Notes: generated by a model from the letters alone, not told the origin. DNA of 57,251 bases from Schlesneria paludicola DSM 18645 (GCA_945862235.1 CAMAYU010000017.1:1-57251), one strand, 5' to 3'. Shown: positions 25,544 to 34,774, numbered from the stretch's first letter. Translations and numbers: made by a program.

Positions 25544-27283
25544 CTACCATCCCGCCGCCTTACCAACTGTCCTGCGCCAATCGGCCGCACCGTGCAGAAC
25601 TCCGTGACGGATCAGGATCGTGTGGGCATCCCCTTGCCGTTGGTAGCCGTCGCCGAGTCGCTTCACGTCGTCGCTGAATAGGTGCCCTTGCTGCTGGAGT
25701 TGCCGAAGCAACTCGGCGTAGTCCGGGGCGGGGTGACGTTCAAACTGGATGCGATCGGGCAGCCATTGGTGATGCCAGCGCGGGGCATCGACAGCCTCGC
25801 GTGCGGACAGGCTAAAGTCGATCACGTTGACCACCACGCCGAGGACCGTGCTGGGGATCGTCCTTCCACCTGGACTGCCGGTCACCAACAGCAGCTTGCC
25901 CTCGCGCGACACCAGCGTCGGGCACTGCGAACTGAGCATCCGTTTGCCCGGTGCCATCACATTCGGCTCGGTCCCGACCTGCCCGCGCGTCGTCGTGACG
26001 CCCGGTCGCCAGTTGAAGTCGGTCATCTCATTGTTGAGCAAGAAGCCCGCACCGCCCACCACCACACGCGAGCCATAGCTGTTCTGCAACGTGTACGTGT
26101 TGGCGACCGCCATGCAGTGGCCATCGACGATGGAGAAGTGCGTTGTCGATGGCGGTTCATCGGTGAGCGTGATGTCGGGCGCAAGGCTCTCGCTGCGCGT
26201 GGCTCGACTCAAGTCGAGCTGTTCGCTGAGTTGCTTCGCGTAGTCTTTCGAGAGCAGCTTGACTGGGATCGGCGTGAAGTCAGGATCGCCCATGTGACGA
26301 ACGCGGTCGCAACTGGCGCGACGCATCGACTCGACCAACACGTGGACGAACTGCGGTGACTTCGGCCCGAGGCCGTTCACGTCGAACTGTTCGAGAATGT
26401 TGAGGCACTCCATGAGTTGCGTTCCTCCCGCACTGGGCGGTGGCGGTGCGTAGATGTCGTAGCCACGATAACTCGTGCTGACTGGCTTCCGCACATGGGC
26501 GCGATAACCCGCGAGGTCCTCGCGCGTGATGAAGCCGCCTCCGGCCTGCATCTCTGCCACGATCTGCTCGGCAATGCGACCGCGATAGAAACTGTCCGGC
26601 CCGTCGTCCGCGAGAGTCTTCATCGTCTGAGCCAACTCGCGCTGGATGAGCCGGTCTCCCGATTGCCACTCACCGCCGCCGGGCTTCGTGAACACGCGCC
26701 GGAACTCAGAAAAGTTGGCTGTCGGAGAACCGGCCATGCGATTCAACGCGGAGGCCAAAGCGGCGTCGATGTGAAAACCTTCGTGAGCGAGAAGGATCGC
26801 CGGGGCAACGACCTGCGCCCACTTAAGCTTTCCACACTTTTCATGAGCCAGCGCGAGACCGGCCACCGTGCCAGGAATGCCGATCGTGTGATGTCCCTCT
26901 TGCCGCCGCTCGTTGACGAACGAGTCGCGTTTCAACGCGGCGGGGCATGTTTCGCGGTACTCGATGCAGACGGGTTGCGCCGGTTGATCGGAACCCTTCG
27001 CGTTCGCAGGCCAGACCATCATGAAGCCGCCGCCACCGATGTTGCCCGCTTCGGGGAACGTCACCGCCAGTGCGAGGGCCACCGCCACCGCCGCATCGAC
27101 CGCGCTGCCACCCTGTTTCAAAATGTCCAACCCAGCGTCGCTCGCTTCGGGTGAGACGCTCACCACCATCCCTTTCTCACTCGTCACTTCCGGCGGTCGA
27201 TCCACAGCCAACAACGACGCGACGAGACCAATCCACAGCGAACAGGCAAGCAGCATGGCGAGATTCCCAACGGTGGAACTCAA
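25544..27283 (-). CDS. ggt: Gamma-glutamyltransferase
   Basis: 579 residues with an N-terminal signal peptide (MLLACSLWIGLVASLLA). The precursor contains SPEASDAGLDILKQGGSAVDAAVAVALAL and GNIGGGGFMMV, both typical of the large subunit, and the autocleavage site PPSTTHFSIVD, where Thr380 would be the nucleophile and new N-terminus of the small subunit. SPGGRTIPSTVL near the C-terminus matches the small-subunit substrate loop. The enzyme acts outside the cytoplasm, transferring or hydrolysing gamma-glutamyl groups of glutathione and similar compounds. It follows kdtA on the same strand, but a family B repeat lies between. Confidence 0.93.
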   Translation of the reverse strand: MSSTVGNLAMLLACSLWIGLVASLLAVDRPPEVTSEKGMVVSVSPEASDAGLDILKQGGSAVDAAVAVALALAVTFPEAGNIGGGGFMMVWPANAKGSDQPAQPVCIEYRETCPAALKRDSFVNERRQEGHHTIGIPGTVAGLALAHEKCGKLKWAQVVAPAILLAHEGFHIDAALASALNRMAGSPTANFSEFRRVFTKPGGGEWQSGDRLIQRELAQTMKTLADDGPDSFYRGRIAEQIVAEMQAGGGFITREDLAGYRAHVRKPVSTSYRGYDIYAPPPPSAGGTQLMECLNILEQFDVNGLGPKSPQFVHVLVESMRRASCDRVRHMGDPDFTPIPVKLLSKDYAKQLSEQLDLSRATRSESLAPDITLTDEPPSTTHFSIVDGHCMAVANTYTLQNSYGSRVVVGGAGFLLNNEMTDFNWRPGVTTTRGQVGTEPNVMAPGKRMLSSQCPTLVSREGKLLLVTGSPGGRTIPSTVLGVVVNVIDFSLSAREAVDAPRWHHQWLPDRIQFERHPAPDYAELLRQLQQQGHLFSDDVKRLGDGYQRQGDAHTILIRHGVLHGAADWRRTVGKAAGW

Positions 27284-27404
27284 GAGCGTGAACGCAATCG
27301 ACTGGTCGGTCGTGGAGGACGTTGTAATCTGCCCGCTACGAGTACGACCTGCAACGTCACCGATTGCATCGAGAGACTACCCGGAAAGAAACCGCTTGTT
27401 TTCA

Positions 27405-27486
27405 GGGTGCCACGGTCACGCCTTTGCGTCGCCGTGCTTTGGTCGTGGCGAAGACACGGCCACGCAAAGCCGTGACCGTGGCACCC
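27405..27486. repeat. Hairpin repeat, family B, copy 2
   Basis: GGGTGCCACGGTCACG... (27405-27436) pairs with ...CGTGACCGTGGCACCC (27455-27486). Nearly all 32 positions match. It lies between kdtA and ggt. Confidence 0.88.
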
Positions 27487-27545
27487 ACAACTTGACTCAT
27501 GACCCCGTTACAGCCAATCCGTATTCTCGGACAACCCCTGAGTCC

Positions 27546-29045
27546 TCATGCCGCGCGCGAGGACGCGGCACTGTTGTCCGCATCGCTCGTTGCAGCCGCC
27601 ACGAGTCCCGCGAGTTGCTCGAGTTGCTCGACCGTGCGGGCCGTGGCGCCGCGTTGTTGTCCGACGAACGTGCGCGCAGCTTCACCCATGCGACTCGCTT
27701 CAGTTTGATCGAGTAACAAGTCGCGCACTGCGGCGGTGAGTTCCGTCGGTCCTGCCACGACTCGGGCCGCACGCAGAGAGAGCAGGGCGTCGGTGATGTC
27801 TCGAAAGTTCCAAGTGTTCGGCCCGAAGAGAACCGCCGCGCCGTAGCCCGCCGGTTCGAGCATGTTCTGCCCGCCGCGATTCGTCAGGCTGCCACCAACG
27901 AACGCGATGTCGGCCAGTCCCCAGCAGGCGCCGAGTTCGCCAAGCGTGTCGAGCAGCAGCACGCTCGGTGGCGGAGATGCGGCATCCACACCAACCTGAA
28001 GCGTGAGCGAGGACGTGCATATTTTCTGAGCGGGGTGGCGTAAGCCCCCTGGCTCTTCGCAAACGGGCTGACACCCAAGAACCAGGGGGCTGACGCCACC
28101 CCGCTCAGAAATCTCATCAACGATCTCACGATGCCCCTCACTCCGTCGCACGAGTGGCAGTCCGCGCTGACGAACCAACTCGGCCACAGCCTCGAACCGT
28201 TCTTTGTGTCGCGGGACGAGGATCAACCGCAGTGTCGGAAACTCACGCTGTAAGGTCGTCCACGTCTCGATTGCGAACGACTCTTCCGGCTCCTGCGTAC
28301 TGCCGGCAATGAAGATCTGTTCATGCGGGGCGATCCCGAACGACCGACGCAGCTCTTCCGTCTTGGAGTTGTCGCGGTTCGACTCGACTCCATCGAACTT
28401 GATGTTGCCCGTGACGGTGACTCGCTCGGTCGGTGCCCCCAATTGTCGAAGACGTTCGGCGTAGGTTTCGTTCTGCACGGCGAGCAGATCGAAGCACGCG
28501 AGGACTCGCCGCAGCAGTGGCTTCACGCGCGAGTAGCCTCGAAAACTTTTCTCGCCGATGCGACCGTTGATGAGCGCGAGCGGAATGTGCTGGCGATGAG
28601 CCTCGACGATGAAGTTGGGCCAGAGCTCCAGTTCGACCAGCACGACGAGACTCGGCTGAATCGCACGGAGCGCGCGACGCACGGCCCAACTGAAGTCGAG
28701 CGGAAAATAAGCGACCGTGTGCTGCGGATACTTGGACCGGGCCACGTCGTAGCCGGTGTCGGTCGTCGTCGTGATGAACAGCTCGGCATCGGGAAACCGT
28801 GCGGCGGTCTGATCGAGCACCTGTTGCAGTTGAAGAACCTCACCCACGCTGACGGCATGAAACCAGAGGCACCGTCGCTCGGGATGCATCCGCACCAGAC
28901 GACCGGTCAGTTTCTCGCGCCAGCCGCCTCGGTACTTTCCGTGTGCGATGCGGCGATAGACGAGCAACGGGGACACCGCGAGCAACAGCAGCGCGTAAGC
29001 GGCGTTCAACAGCCAAGCGACGACGAAGGGCATCCGTTCCCTCAC
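27546..29045 (-). CDS. waaA: Kdo transferase with an in-frame repeat insertion
   Basis: 499 residues; most KdtA/WaaA proteins are about 420-430. The enzyme adds 3-deoxy-D-manno-octulosonate to lipid A precursors at the inner membrane. Visible features are the N-terminal membrane anchor, WFHAVSVGEVLQL with the catalytic Glu, LVELELWPNFIVEA, INGRIGEKSFRGYSR, and the donor-binding FVGGSLTNRGGQNMLEPAGYG. Between RRSEGHREIVDE and PPPSVLLLDTLGELG, where other KdtA proteins have only a short linker, lies the translation of a family E repeat (ISERGGVSPLVLGC...) plus half of a family C repeat (SSLTLQVGV). The reading frame is preserved across it. Lies downstream of secA. Confidence 0.88.
   Translation of the reverse strand: MRERMPFVVAWLLNAAYALLLLAVSPLLVYRRIAHGKYRGGWREKLTGRLVRMHPERRCLWFHAVSVGEVLQLQQVLDQTAARFPDAELFITTTTDTGYDVARSKYPQHTVAYFPLDFSWAVRRALRAIQPSLVVLVELELWPNFIVEAHRQHIPLALINGRIGEKSFRGYSRVKPLLRRVLACFDLLAVQNETYAERLRQLGAPTERVTVTGNIKFDGVESNRDNSKTEELRRSFGIAPHEQIFIAGSTQEPEESFAIETWTTLQREFPTLRLILVPRHKERFEAVAELVRQRGLPLVRRSEGHREIVDEISERGGVSPLVLGCQPVCEEPGGLRHPAQKICTSSLTLQVGVDAASPPPSVLLLDTLGELGACWGLADIAFVGGSLTNRGGQNMLEPAGYGAAVLFGPNTWNFRDITDALLSLRAARVVAGPTELTAAVRDLLLDQTEASRMGEAARTFVGQQRGATARTVEQLEQLAGLVAAATSDADNSAASSRAA
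27988..28113. repeat. Composite repeat (half family C + family E copy 4) inside waaA
   Basis: Bases 27988-28013 match one arm of family C (ACACCAACCTGAAGCGTGAG...). Bases 28021-28113 are a complete family E hairpin with TTTCTGAGCGGGGTGGCGT and ACGCCACCCCGCTCAGAAA arms. Together they span 126 bases, exactly 42 codons, and contain no stop in the waaA frame. This is the only copy in the window clearly within a gene. Confidence 0.88.
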
Positions 29046-29167
29046 GAGACGAGTTCAAGTTGTATTCGGAGAGTGATGTGGTAACCAAACTCGCGTCGAA
29101 GCCTGACACGCAAGCGAAGCATCGCGGTCGAATGCCATTCACTTGCGCGGCAGGCTCTGATTCTCGC

Positions 29168-32100
29168 TTACGCCCCGTGGCACTTCTTGTATTTCTTGCC
29201 GCTGCCGCAGGGGCACTGATCGTTGCGACCGACTCGTTCACCATCGTTGCGGATCGGTTCCGCAGCGTTCCCATTATTCGGCATGACGCCGCCGCCACCG
29301 GCCAGCGCAGGGTGATCGTCGGGGATGTCCTCCACCGGCGAGGCGTGTTCGGTCGAGGTGATTTGCCAGACGGAACCGGTCGATTCGGGAAGCTGGGTCT
29401 CGACGCGGAAAATCGTCCCCGTGACTTGCGCGGCGATGCGATCCCACATCTGCTCGAAGCCCTTCATTCCTTCTTTTCGGTATTCGACCTTGGGGTCCTT
29501 CTGTGCGTATCCGACCAGTCCGATGCCCACTCGCAGATGGTCCATGAAGTACAGATGGTCCTTCCACTGCGTGTCGAGCATTTCGACCAGGACCGAGCGT
29601 TCGGTCTGATAGATCTCGCGCCGATATCGGCGTTCGTAAGCTTGGCGGACGGCTCCCTTCAGTGTGTCTCGGTTCGATTTGGAAAGCGTCTCCGCATCGA
29701 GTTCCGTTTGAAATTCACGATTGGCCCACTGGACCAACTCAATCGCGGCCGCAGGATTCGTCACAGGATCTGCGACCGGGGTTTGTCTGAAGGACCCGAC
29801 ATTGCGATCGTGGCCATGGGTTCGATCTTTGGTACACGCCGCGTTCAGCATGGTCTCGAGCTGTTCGATGCAGCGGCTTCGCTCCAAGAACCTGGCGCTG
29901 AGATCCATTAACAGATGGGCAATGTCGTCACGAGATTTCGGTTCAAGCTGTTCCACCGGCAGCGACACGTCGAAACGATCCGCGGCCCACTCGGCGAGAC
30001 CGGCCCGGTTGTAGCGCTCGCCGCCGCCTTGCTGTGTTTGAGCCATGAAGTGGGACATCCCGACCGCTACGGGAAATTCGATCTCCTTGCGGCGATACCG
30101 TTCCACGACTTGTTGTCGAATGATGGCCGCAGCGTCCTCATAGGACTGACCCACAAACGCCGTGAACGGAATCTCGACGAGGTACTGTTGCTTCACCCAG
30201 TTCGACAGCGATTGCGGACCCCATTCGGGCTGCAAGAAAGTTGTGACGGGAGAGAAGTCGAACCGACCGATGGCTTCCAGTGCTCGCTGGTACAGGTACG
30301 ACTGCATGTCGTCCAAACCGACCTTTTTGAGTTCGCGATCATTGGTATTCAGGCCATAGCGTCGGTTGGCCCAGAGTGCCATCGCCTGCCAGTTTCGCAA
30401 CCGGTCGTCTTCGACTTCGCTCGGCAGGTTCTCCGCGATCTTTTCTTTGATCTGCGCGTCGGCATCACGATCAGCCTGATCTTTGAGGTACTCGATCAAG
30501 TCGTGCGGTTCGTAGTCCTTGATGAACCGCAGTTCGAGTTCCAGTTCGCAGCGAAGCCTGGCCCATTCGATGACGGTCTCCCACCGATAGGTCGGCTTCA
30601 GGAAATGCTCCGTCCAGTGGGCGAGCTGTTTGTCGATCTCAGCCATGATCAACTTGCGACAGTCGGCCCCTTCGAGAATCGCCTGTCGGTACGAATAGAC
30701 TCGTTTACGCTGCTCGTCCATGACCTCGTCGTATTCGAGCAGGTTCTTGCGCTGTTCAAAGTGTCGCTCCTCGACCTTCTTTTGCGAGCCTTCGATCTGC
30801 CGCGTGACCATCTTGCTTTCGATTCGCTCTCCCGGCTGCATCCCGAGTGCGGCGAGCCAATTCTTGACCCACTCACCGCCGAACTTCCGCATCAAGTCGT
30901 CTTCGAGCGACAGGAAGAAGCGGCTCGAACCGTTGTCTCCCTGGCGACCGGCGCGGCCACGCAACTGAAGGTCGATGCGCCGCGATTCATGCCGCTCGGT
31001 GCCGATGACGTGGAGGCCACCGACCTCGGCCACCTTTTTGCCTTCGTCGGCCATTCCTTCCCGAACCGCGATCTGGCGAGTTCGTTCTTCCCAGACGGCC
31101 TTCGAGACATTGAGCCGCGACGGGTACTTCAGGTTTCCGTCCTCATCGACCTCTTGCTTGAGTTCATCCCACGCGAGGTATTCGGGGTTGCCGCCGAGAA
31201 TGATGTCCGTGCCGCGTCCGGCCATGTTGGTGGCGATCGTCACGGCGTTCATGCGACCCGCCTGAGCGATGATTTCCGCTTCACGTTCGTGATACTTCGC
31301 GTTCAGCACGTTGTGCTTCACGCCGTTGCGAGTCAGTTTGCCACTCAGCTTTTCCGAGTTCTCGATCGACACGGTGCCGAGCAACACGGGGCGTCCGGTT
31401 TCGTGAACTTCCTTGATCTCTTCGACGACGGCGTCCCATTTTTCGGGTTCCGTGCGATAGATCGCGTCCGGGAAGTTGATTCGCTTGAGTGGCCGGTTGG
31501 TCGGCACCGTCACCACGTCGAGCTTGTAAATCTTCAGGAACTCGGACGACTCGGTCATCGCGGTTCCGGTCATGCCCGACAGCTTCCGGTACAGCTTGAA
31601 GAAGTTTTGCAGCGTGACCGTGGCCAGCGTCTGCGTCTCTTCTTTGACCTTCACCCGCTCTTTCGCTTCGACCGCTTGATGCAAGCCGTCGCTCCACTGG
31701 CGTCCCTCCATCATGCGGCCGGTGTGGTCGTCGATGATGATGACTTCATCGTCGCGCACGATGTAACTGACATCGTTTTTGTAGAGATGATGCGCCTTGA
31801 GGGCGTTGTCGATCAGATGCGGCCACTCCATGTTGCCCGCCGTGTAGAAGCTCTCCACTCCGGCAAGTTCTTCCGCGTAGCGCACGCCCAACTCGGTGAG
31901 ATGGCACGAGTGTTCCTTTTCCTTCAGCTCGAAGTGCAGGTCGCGTTTAAGCTGTCTCGCCAGTTTGTCGGCCACCGGATACTTCGACACGTCGTCGTGG
32001 GCGCGCCCAGAAATGATGAGCGGCGTGCGGGCCTCGTCGATCAGGATGTTGTCGATCTCATCAATGATCGCGTAGTTGAGCCGTCCCTGAACCTGCTCGT

Positions 32101-32773
32101 ACTTGAACGACTTCATGTTGTCGCGCAGGTAATCGAAGCCGAACTCGTTGTTCGTTCCGTAGGTGATGTCGCAGCCGTAGGCGATTTGTTTTTCGTCATG
32201 ACCGGTGTTGGACTGAATTGCACCGATGGTCAGGCCGAGCCCCATGTGCAGCGGTCCCATCCATTCCATGTCGCGCTGAGCCAGGTAGTCGTTGACCGTG
32301 ATGACGTGAACGGAACCGACCACCGCATTCAAAAATGCGGGGAGTGACGCGACCAGCGTCTTGCCTTCCCCGGTGACCATCTCGGCGATCATCCCCTGAT
32401 GCAGGATGTAGCCGCCCACCATCTGCACGTCGTAGTGACGCATCTTCAAATAACGTTTGCCCGCTTCACGCACGGCAGCGAAAGCATCGGGGACGAGATC
32501 ATCCAACGTCTGTCCATCTGCCAGTCGCCGTCTCAGACGAGAAGCGGTCTCGCGCAATTCGCCATCGGAGAGGAGTTCCAACTGCGGCTCAAGCTGGTTG
32601 ATCCGATCCAAAATCGAACCGGGGAGGATGATGGCCTGCCCTTGCTTGTTCCGCGTGTAACCGATGGCCTTCACTCGACGTTCGTTCGACGAACCGAACA
32701 TGCCGGTGATGAGTCGCTCGGCACCTCCGAGAACCACGTTGACCGCATCACCCATCTTGTCGAGGAATTCCAT
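29168..32773 (-). CDS. secA: Preprotein translocase ATPase SecA
   Basis: 1201 residues, about 300 longer than E. coli SecA. SecA drives protein export through SecYEG. Visible are the Walker A segment MVTGEGKTLVASLPAF, VHVITVNDYLAQRDMEWMG, DEIDNILIDEARTPLIISG (Walker B), TNMAGRGTDIILGGNPEYLAWD, and ELQRGRAGRQGD-type motif VI (LQLRGRAGRQGDNGSSRF). The C-terminus ends in the zinc-binding SEC-C motif RNDQCPCGSGKKYKKCHG. The extra length is in the helical scaffold/wing region (about residues 640-1130), as in other planctomycete SecA. It has its own promoter-like sequence and a leader hairpin (separate entries) and is followed 122 bases later by waaA. Confidence 0.96.
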   Translation of the reverse strand: MEFLDKMGDAVNVVLGGAERLITGMFGSSNERRVKAIGYTRNKQGQAIILPGSILDRINQLEPQLELLSDGELRETASRLRRRLADGQTLDDLVPDAFAAVREAGKRYLKMRHYDVQMVGGYILHQGMIAEMVTGEGKTLVASLPAFLNAVVGSVHVITVNDYLAQRDMEWMGPLHMGLGLTIGAIQSNTGHDEKQIAYGCDITYGTNNEFGFDYLRDNMKSFKYEQVQGRLNYAIIDEIDNILIDEARTPLIISGRAHDDVSKYPVADKLARQLKRDLHFELKEKEHSCHLTELGVRYAEELAGVESFYTAGNMEWPHLIDNALKAHHLYKNDVSYIVRDDEVIIIDDHTGRMMEGRQWSDGLHQAVEAKERVKVKEETQTLATVTLQNFFKLYRKLSGMTGTAMTESSEFLKIYKLDVVTVPTNRPLKRINFPDAIYRTEPEKWDAVVEEIKEVHETGRPVLLGTVSIENSEKLSGKLTRNGVKHNVLNAKYHEREAEIIAQAGRMNAVTIATNMAGRGTDIILGGNPEYLAWDELKQEVDEDGNLKYPSRLNVSKAVWEERTRQIAVREGMADEGKKVAEVGGLHVIGTERHESRRIDLQLRGRAGRQGDNGSSRFFLSLEDDLMRKFGGEWVKNWLAALGMQPGERIESKMVTRQIEGSQKKVEERHFEQRKNLLEYDEVMDEQRKRVYSYRQAILEGADCRKLIMAEIDKQLAHWTEHFLKPTYRWETVIEWARLRCELELELRFIKDYEPHDLIEYLKDQADRDADAQIKEKIAENLPSEVEDDRLRNWQAMALWANRRYGLNTNDRELKKVGLDDMQSYLYQRALEAIGRFDFSPVTTFLQPEWGPQSLSNWVKQQYLVEIPFTAFVGQSYEDAAAIIRQQVVERYRRKEIEFPVAVGMSHFMAQTQQGGGERYNRAGLAEWAADRFDVSLPVEQLEPKSRDDIAHLLMDLSARFLERSRCIEQLETMLNAACTKDRTHGHDRNVGSFRQTPVADPVTNPAAAIELVQWANREFQTELDAETLSKSNRDTLKGAVRQAYERRYRREIYQTERSVLVEMLDTQWKDHLYFMDHLRVGIGLVGYAQKDPKVEYRKEGMKGFEQMWDRIAAQVTGTIFRVETQLPESTGSVWQITSTEHASPVEDIPDDHPALAGGGGVMPNNGNAAEPIRNDGERVGRNDQCPCGSGKKYKKCHGA

Positions 32774-32843
32774 GATTCATCCGTTGAAATGACGCGGGGA
32801 CGCGTCGAGCCAGCTCCGTTGTTTCTCGCTCGTCACCAGTACG

Positions 32844-32870
32844 AAAAACAGCCTGCCGAACCGACAGGCT
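32844..32870 (-). terminator. Terminator-like hairpin in the secA leader
   Basis: On the minus strand AGCCTGTCG, a GTT loop and CGGCAGGCT form a 9-bp stem with one G-T pair, followed at once by GTTTTT. It lies about 70 bases before the secA ATG and about 90 bases after the start predicted from the promoter at 32965-32993, with no other gene between. Placed like this it could attenuate secA transcription. Confidence 0.55.
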
Positions 32871-32964
32871 TGAGGCCGCGAGGCACTCGCAAAACCTGTC
32901 AGACTGAGCGGCGGAAACCCGCGTTTTCACACTGAAAAAATGACGTAACCCACTGAGGCGGCGA

Positions 32965-32993
32965 AGTCTATTGGCGTGCCGAAAGCCGGTCAA
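32965..32993 (-). promoter_or_regulatory. Sigma70-like promoter of secA
   Basis: Read on the minus strand: TTGACC (32993-32988), a 17-base spacer, and TAGACT (32970-32965). Transcription would start near 32957, giving a leader of roughly 180 bases. The remaining intergenic DNA up to 33111 shows nothing else. Confidence 0.5.
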
Positions 32994-33111
32994 TGGCGGG
33001 TCTTCGATCCGTTGCCGCCCGCTTCGAGTCCATTCAGGCAACCCGCGTGCCGCTCGCGATGTCCGTCGACGTAGTTACAATCCGCGCGGCCGTGGATGAG
33101 ACCTTTGGTAA

Positions 33112-33181
33112 GGTAAGCCTCTGGCTTGCCCGTCGGCGATTTGCCCTCGAAAAGCATGGGCAAGCCAGAGGCTTACCCTAC
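33112..33181. repeat. Hairpin repeat, family A, copy 3
   Basis: GGTAAGCCTCTGGCTTGCCC (33112-33131) pairs perfectly with GGGCAAGCCAGAGGCTTACC (33158-33177), which is followed by CTAC. It is the cleanest family A copy. It lies upstream of the Mo-oxidoreductase gene and explains the false open frame before its start. Confidence 0.92.
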
Positions 33182-33281
33182 GAAAGTAGCCGGCCGCATA
33201 TGCCTCACTCATGGCTGCGTGAGGCATACAAACCGAATATTCAATTGCCCCACTTCACCTCGCGCCGTGGAGACCCGCCGC

Positions 33282-33977
33282 ATGTCCGTCCTCGAAGACT
33301 CCAAGTACCAATCGGGCGATCCCGTTCGCCCCGAAGACTGCCCGTCCAATTTCATCATCAGCCCGGATACGCGTCGCGAGGATCGCATCCCGCCGGGACA
33401 ATCTCGCACACGCAAGTGGCCTGTACTCGACGCCTTCGGCCCGCCGTTGGTCGATCTGGCTGACTGGCAACTCCGCGTGTTCGGCTTGGTGGAGCGCCCC
33501 TTGACGCTGACTCGCGCCGACTTCAATGCGCTGCCGCGTGTGAAGGTTTTCTCCGACTTTCATTGTGTGACGAAGTGGTCTCGCTTGGGCAATGTTTGGG
33601 AGGGCGTGGCGACGCGCGCGTTGCTGGACCGCGCAGGCGTGAAGCCCGAAGCTCGATTCGTGGTCTGCCACGGATACGACAACGGCTGGACAACTAATCT
33701 GCCGCTGAATGACTTCCTCCAACCCGACTGTCTGTTGGCCGACCTTCACGACAACGAGCCGATCTCAGTGGAACACGGCGGACCCGTGCGCGGACTCGTC
33801 CCGCAGCTTTATGCGTGGAAGAGTGCGAAGTGGATTTCGGCCATCGAACTCATTGACGAAGACCGAGCCGGCTATTGGGAAGAGGGGGGCTATCACATGC
33901 ACGGCGACCCGTGGACGGAAGAACGGTTTCGCTCGGACCAAGTCCCACCGGGGTATTCCGACGACGGCAACCCATAG
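33282..33977 (+). CDS. Molybdopterin-dependent oxidoreductase (sulfite oxidase fold, MsrP/YedY-like)
   Basis: 231 residues. The SUOX-fold Mo-cofactor domain is recognisable: VDLADWQLRVFGLVERPLTL, then VFSDFHCVTKWSRLGNVWEG with Cys95 as the Mo ligand, CHGYDNGWTTNLPL, and HGGPVRGLVPQLYAWKSAKW (cofactor phosphate region). There is no Tat signal and no dimerisation domain, so it resembles the short YedY-like/'sulfite oxidase-like' group rather than true sulfite oxidase; it may be cytoplasmic. The true start is the ATG at 33282 (GTGGAG 10 bases upstream); earlier Met codons are in the family A repeat. A small membrane protein gene follows after about 60 bases and could be its partner. Confidence 0.85.
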   Translation: MSVLEDSKYQSGDPVRPEDCPSNFIISPDTRREDRIPPGQSRTRKWPVLDAFGPPLVDLADWQLRVFGLVERPLTLTRADFNALPRVKVFSDFHCVTKWSRLGNVWEGVATRALLDRAGVKPEARFVVCHGYDNGWTTNLPLNDFLQPDCLLADLHDNEPISVEHGGPVRGLVPQLYAWKSAKWISAIELIDEDRAGYWEEGGYHMHGDPWTEERFRSDQVPPGYSDDGNP

Positions 33978-34037
33978 CAGAGAGTCCGCTCCCTGTTGAG
34001 TAACGTTTTTTCCGCCGCTCGCCTAACATCCCGCCCC

Positions 34038-34502
34038 ATGCCGCCTCTCCGAATTGCCGCCGATACCATTCCCGCGTTGATCGTCGGAGTGCTCTTGCTT
34101 GGGTTTGCTCTCGTCTCGGCGTGGCTACAAATCCAGAGTCGCCGTGGGTTGTCGGAGTTGCTAGAAGACGACCCGCTCGCGAAGACGTTTGCTGACCGAC
34201 AAGTTCGTCGCCGTTTGCAGGTCAGCGGGATGCTCGGGATCGTCGGCATCATGATCCCACTCGGCGACCAGCTCGAACAATTCTTTCGCGGTCGACCGGG
34301 TTTGTTCTTCGTTTACTGGATCGTGGTGTTGATCCTCGTCGCGTGGTCGGTCCTGATGGCCCTTGGCGATTGGCTCTCCGCGTCAGCCTATTCCAGCCTC
34401 GCCAACATCCAGCTCCGACTGCAACGCAAGCAGTTGGAAGACGCCGTTCGCCGCTATCAAGCTAGCCAGAATGGCCATGCTGGAGAGGACCACTTGGAAT
34501 AG
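34038..34502 (+). CDS. Hypothetical membrane protein with three predicted helices
   Basis: 154 residues from the ATG at 34038; a TTG at 33996 would add 14. Hydrophobic segments at about 11-31 (IPALIVGVLLLGFALVSAWL), 63-80 (VSGMLGIVGIMIPLGDQL) and 89-112 (FFVYWIVVLILVAWSVLMAL) are followed by a charged, helical, probably cytoplasmic tail (NIQLRLQRKQLEDAVRRY). I recognise no family. It follows the Mo-oxidoreductase gene by 60 bases and may be cotranscribed with it. Confidence 0.55.
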   Translation: MPPLRIAADTIPALIVGVLLLGFALVSAWLQIQSRRGLSELLEDDPLAKTFADRQVRRRLQVSGMLGIVGIMIPLGDQLEQFFRGRPGLFFVYWIVVLILVAWSVLMALGDWLSASAYSSLANIQLRLQRKQLEDAVRRYQASQNGHAGEDHLE

Positions 34503-34568
34503 ATCCGGCCGGTTTGAGTTACCAAGCCCACGCGGTTAGGCGACCGGCAAGAAATGATTTACCCGAAT

Positions 34569-34635
34569 ACACCCACCCGAAGTGTGAACGAGGTCGTCGA
34601 TCGACTTCGCCCTCGTTCACACTTCGGGTGGGTGT
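34569..34635. repeat. Hairpin repeat, family C, copy 2
   Basis: A perfect 25-bp inverted repeat: ACACCCACCCGAAGTGTGAA... (34569-34593) and its complement (34611-34635), separated by 17 bases. It lies upstream of rtcB, whose frame stays open through the repeat. Confidence 0.92.
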
Positions 34636-34774
34636 GGGTCAGACAAGTCTTGCCGGTCGCCTTAAACGACGGAGCACGGATTCAGCCACCGGCGAACCTT
34701 TTTCAAACACCGTCTGTCCTGTTCCCTCTGACCACGCCACACCTGTCCCCCTGACTCCTGTCCACTGCTCCACT

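Noticed and set aside
29915..32347. 810-codon open frame on the plus strand opposite secA
   Set aside because: It is antisense to a complete, motif-rich SecA, resembles no protein, and reflects codon composition of the real gene.
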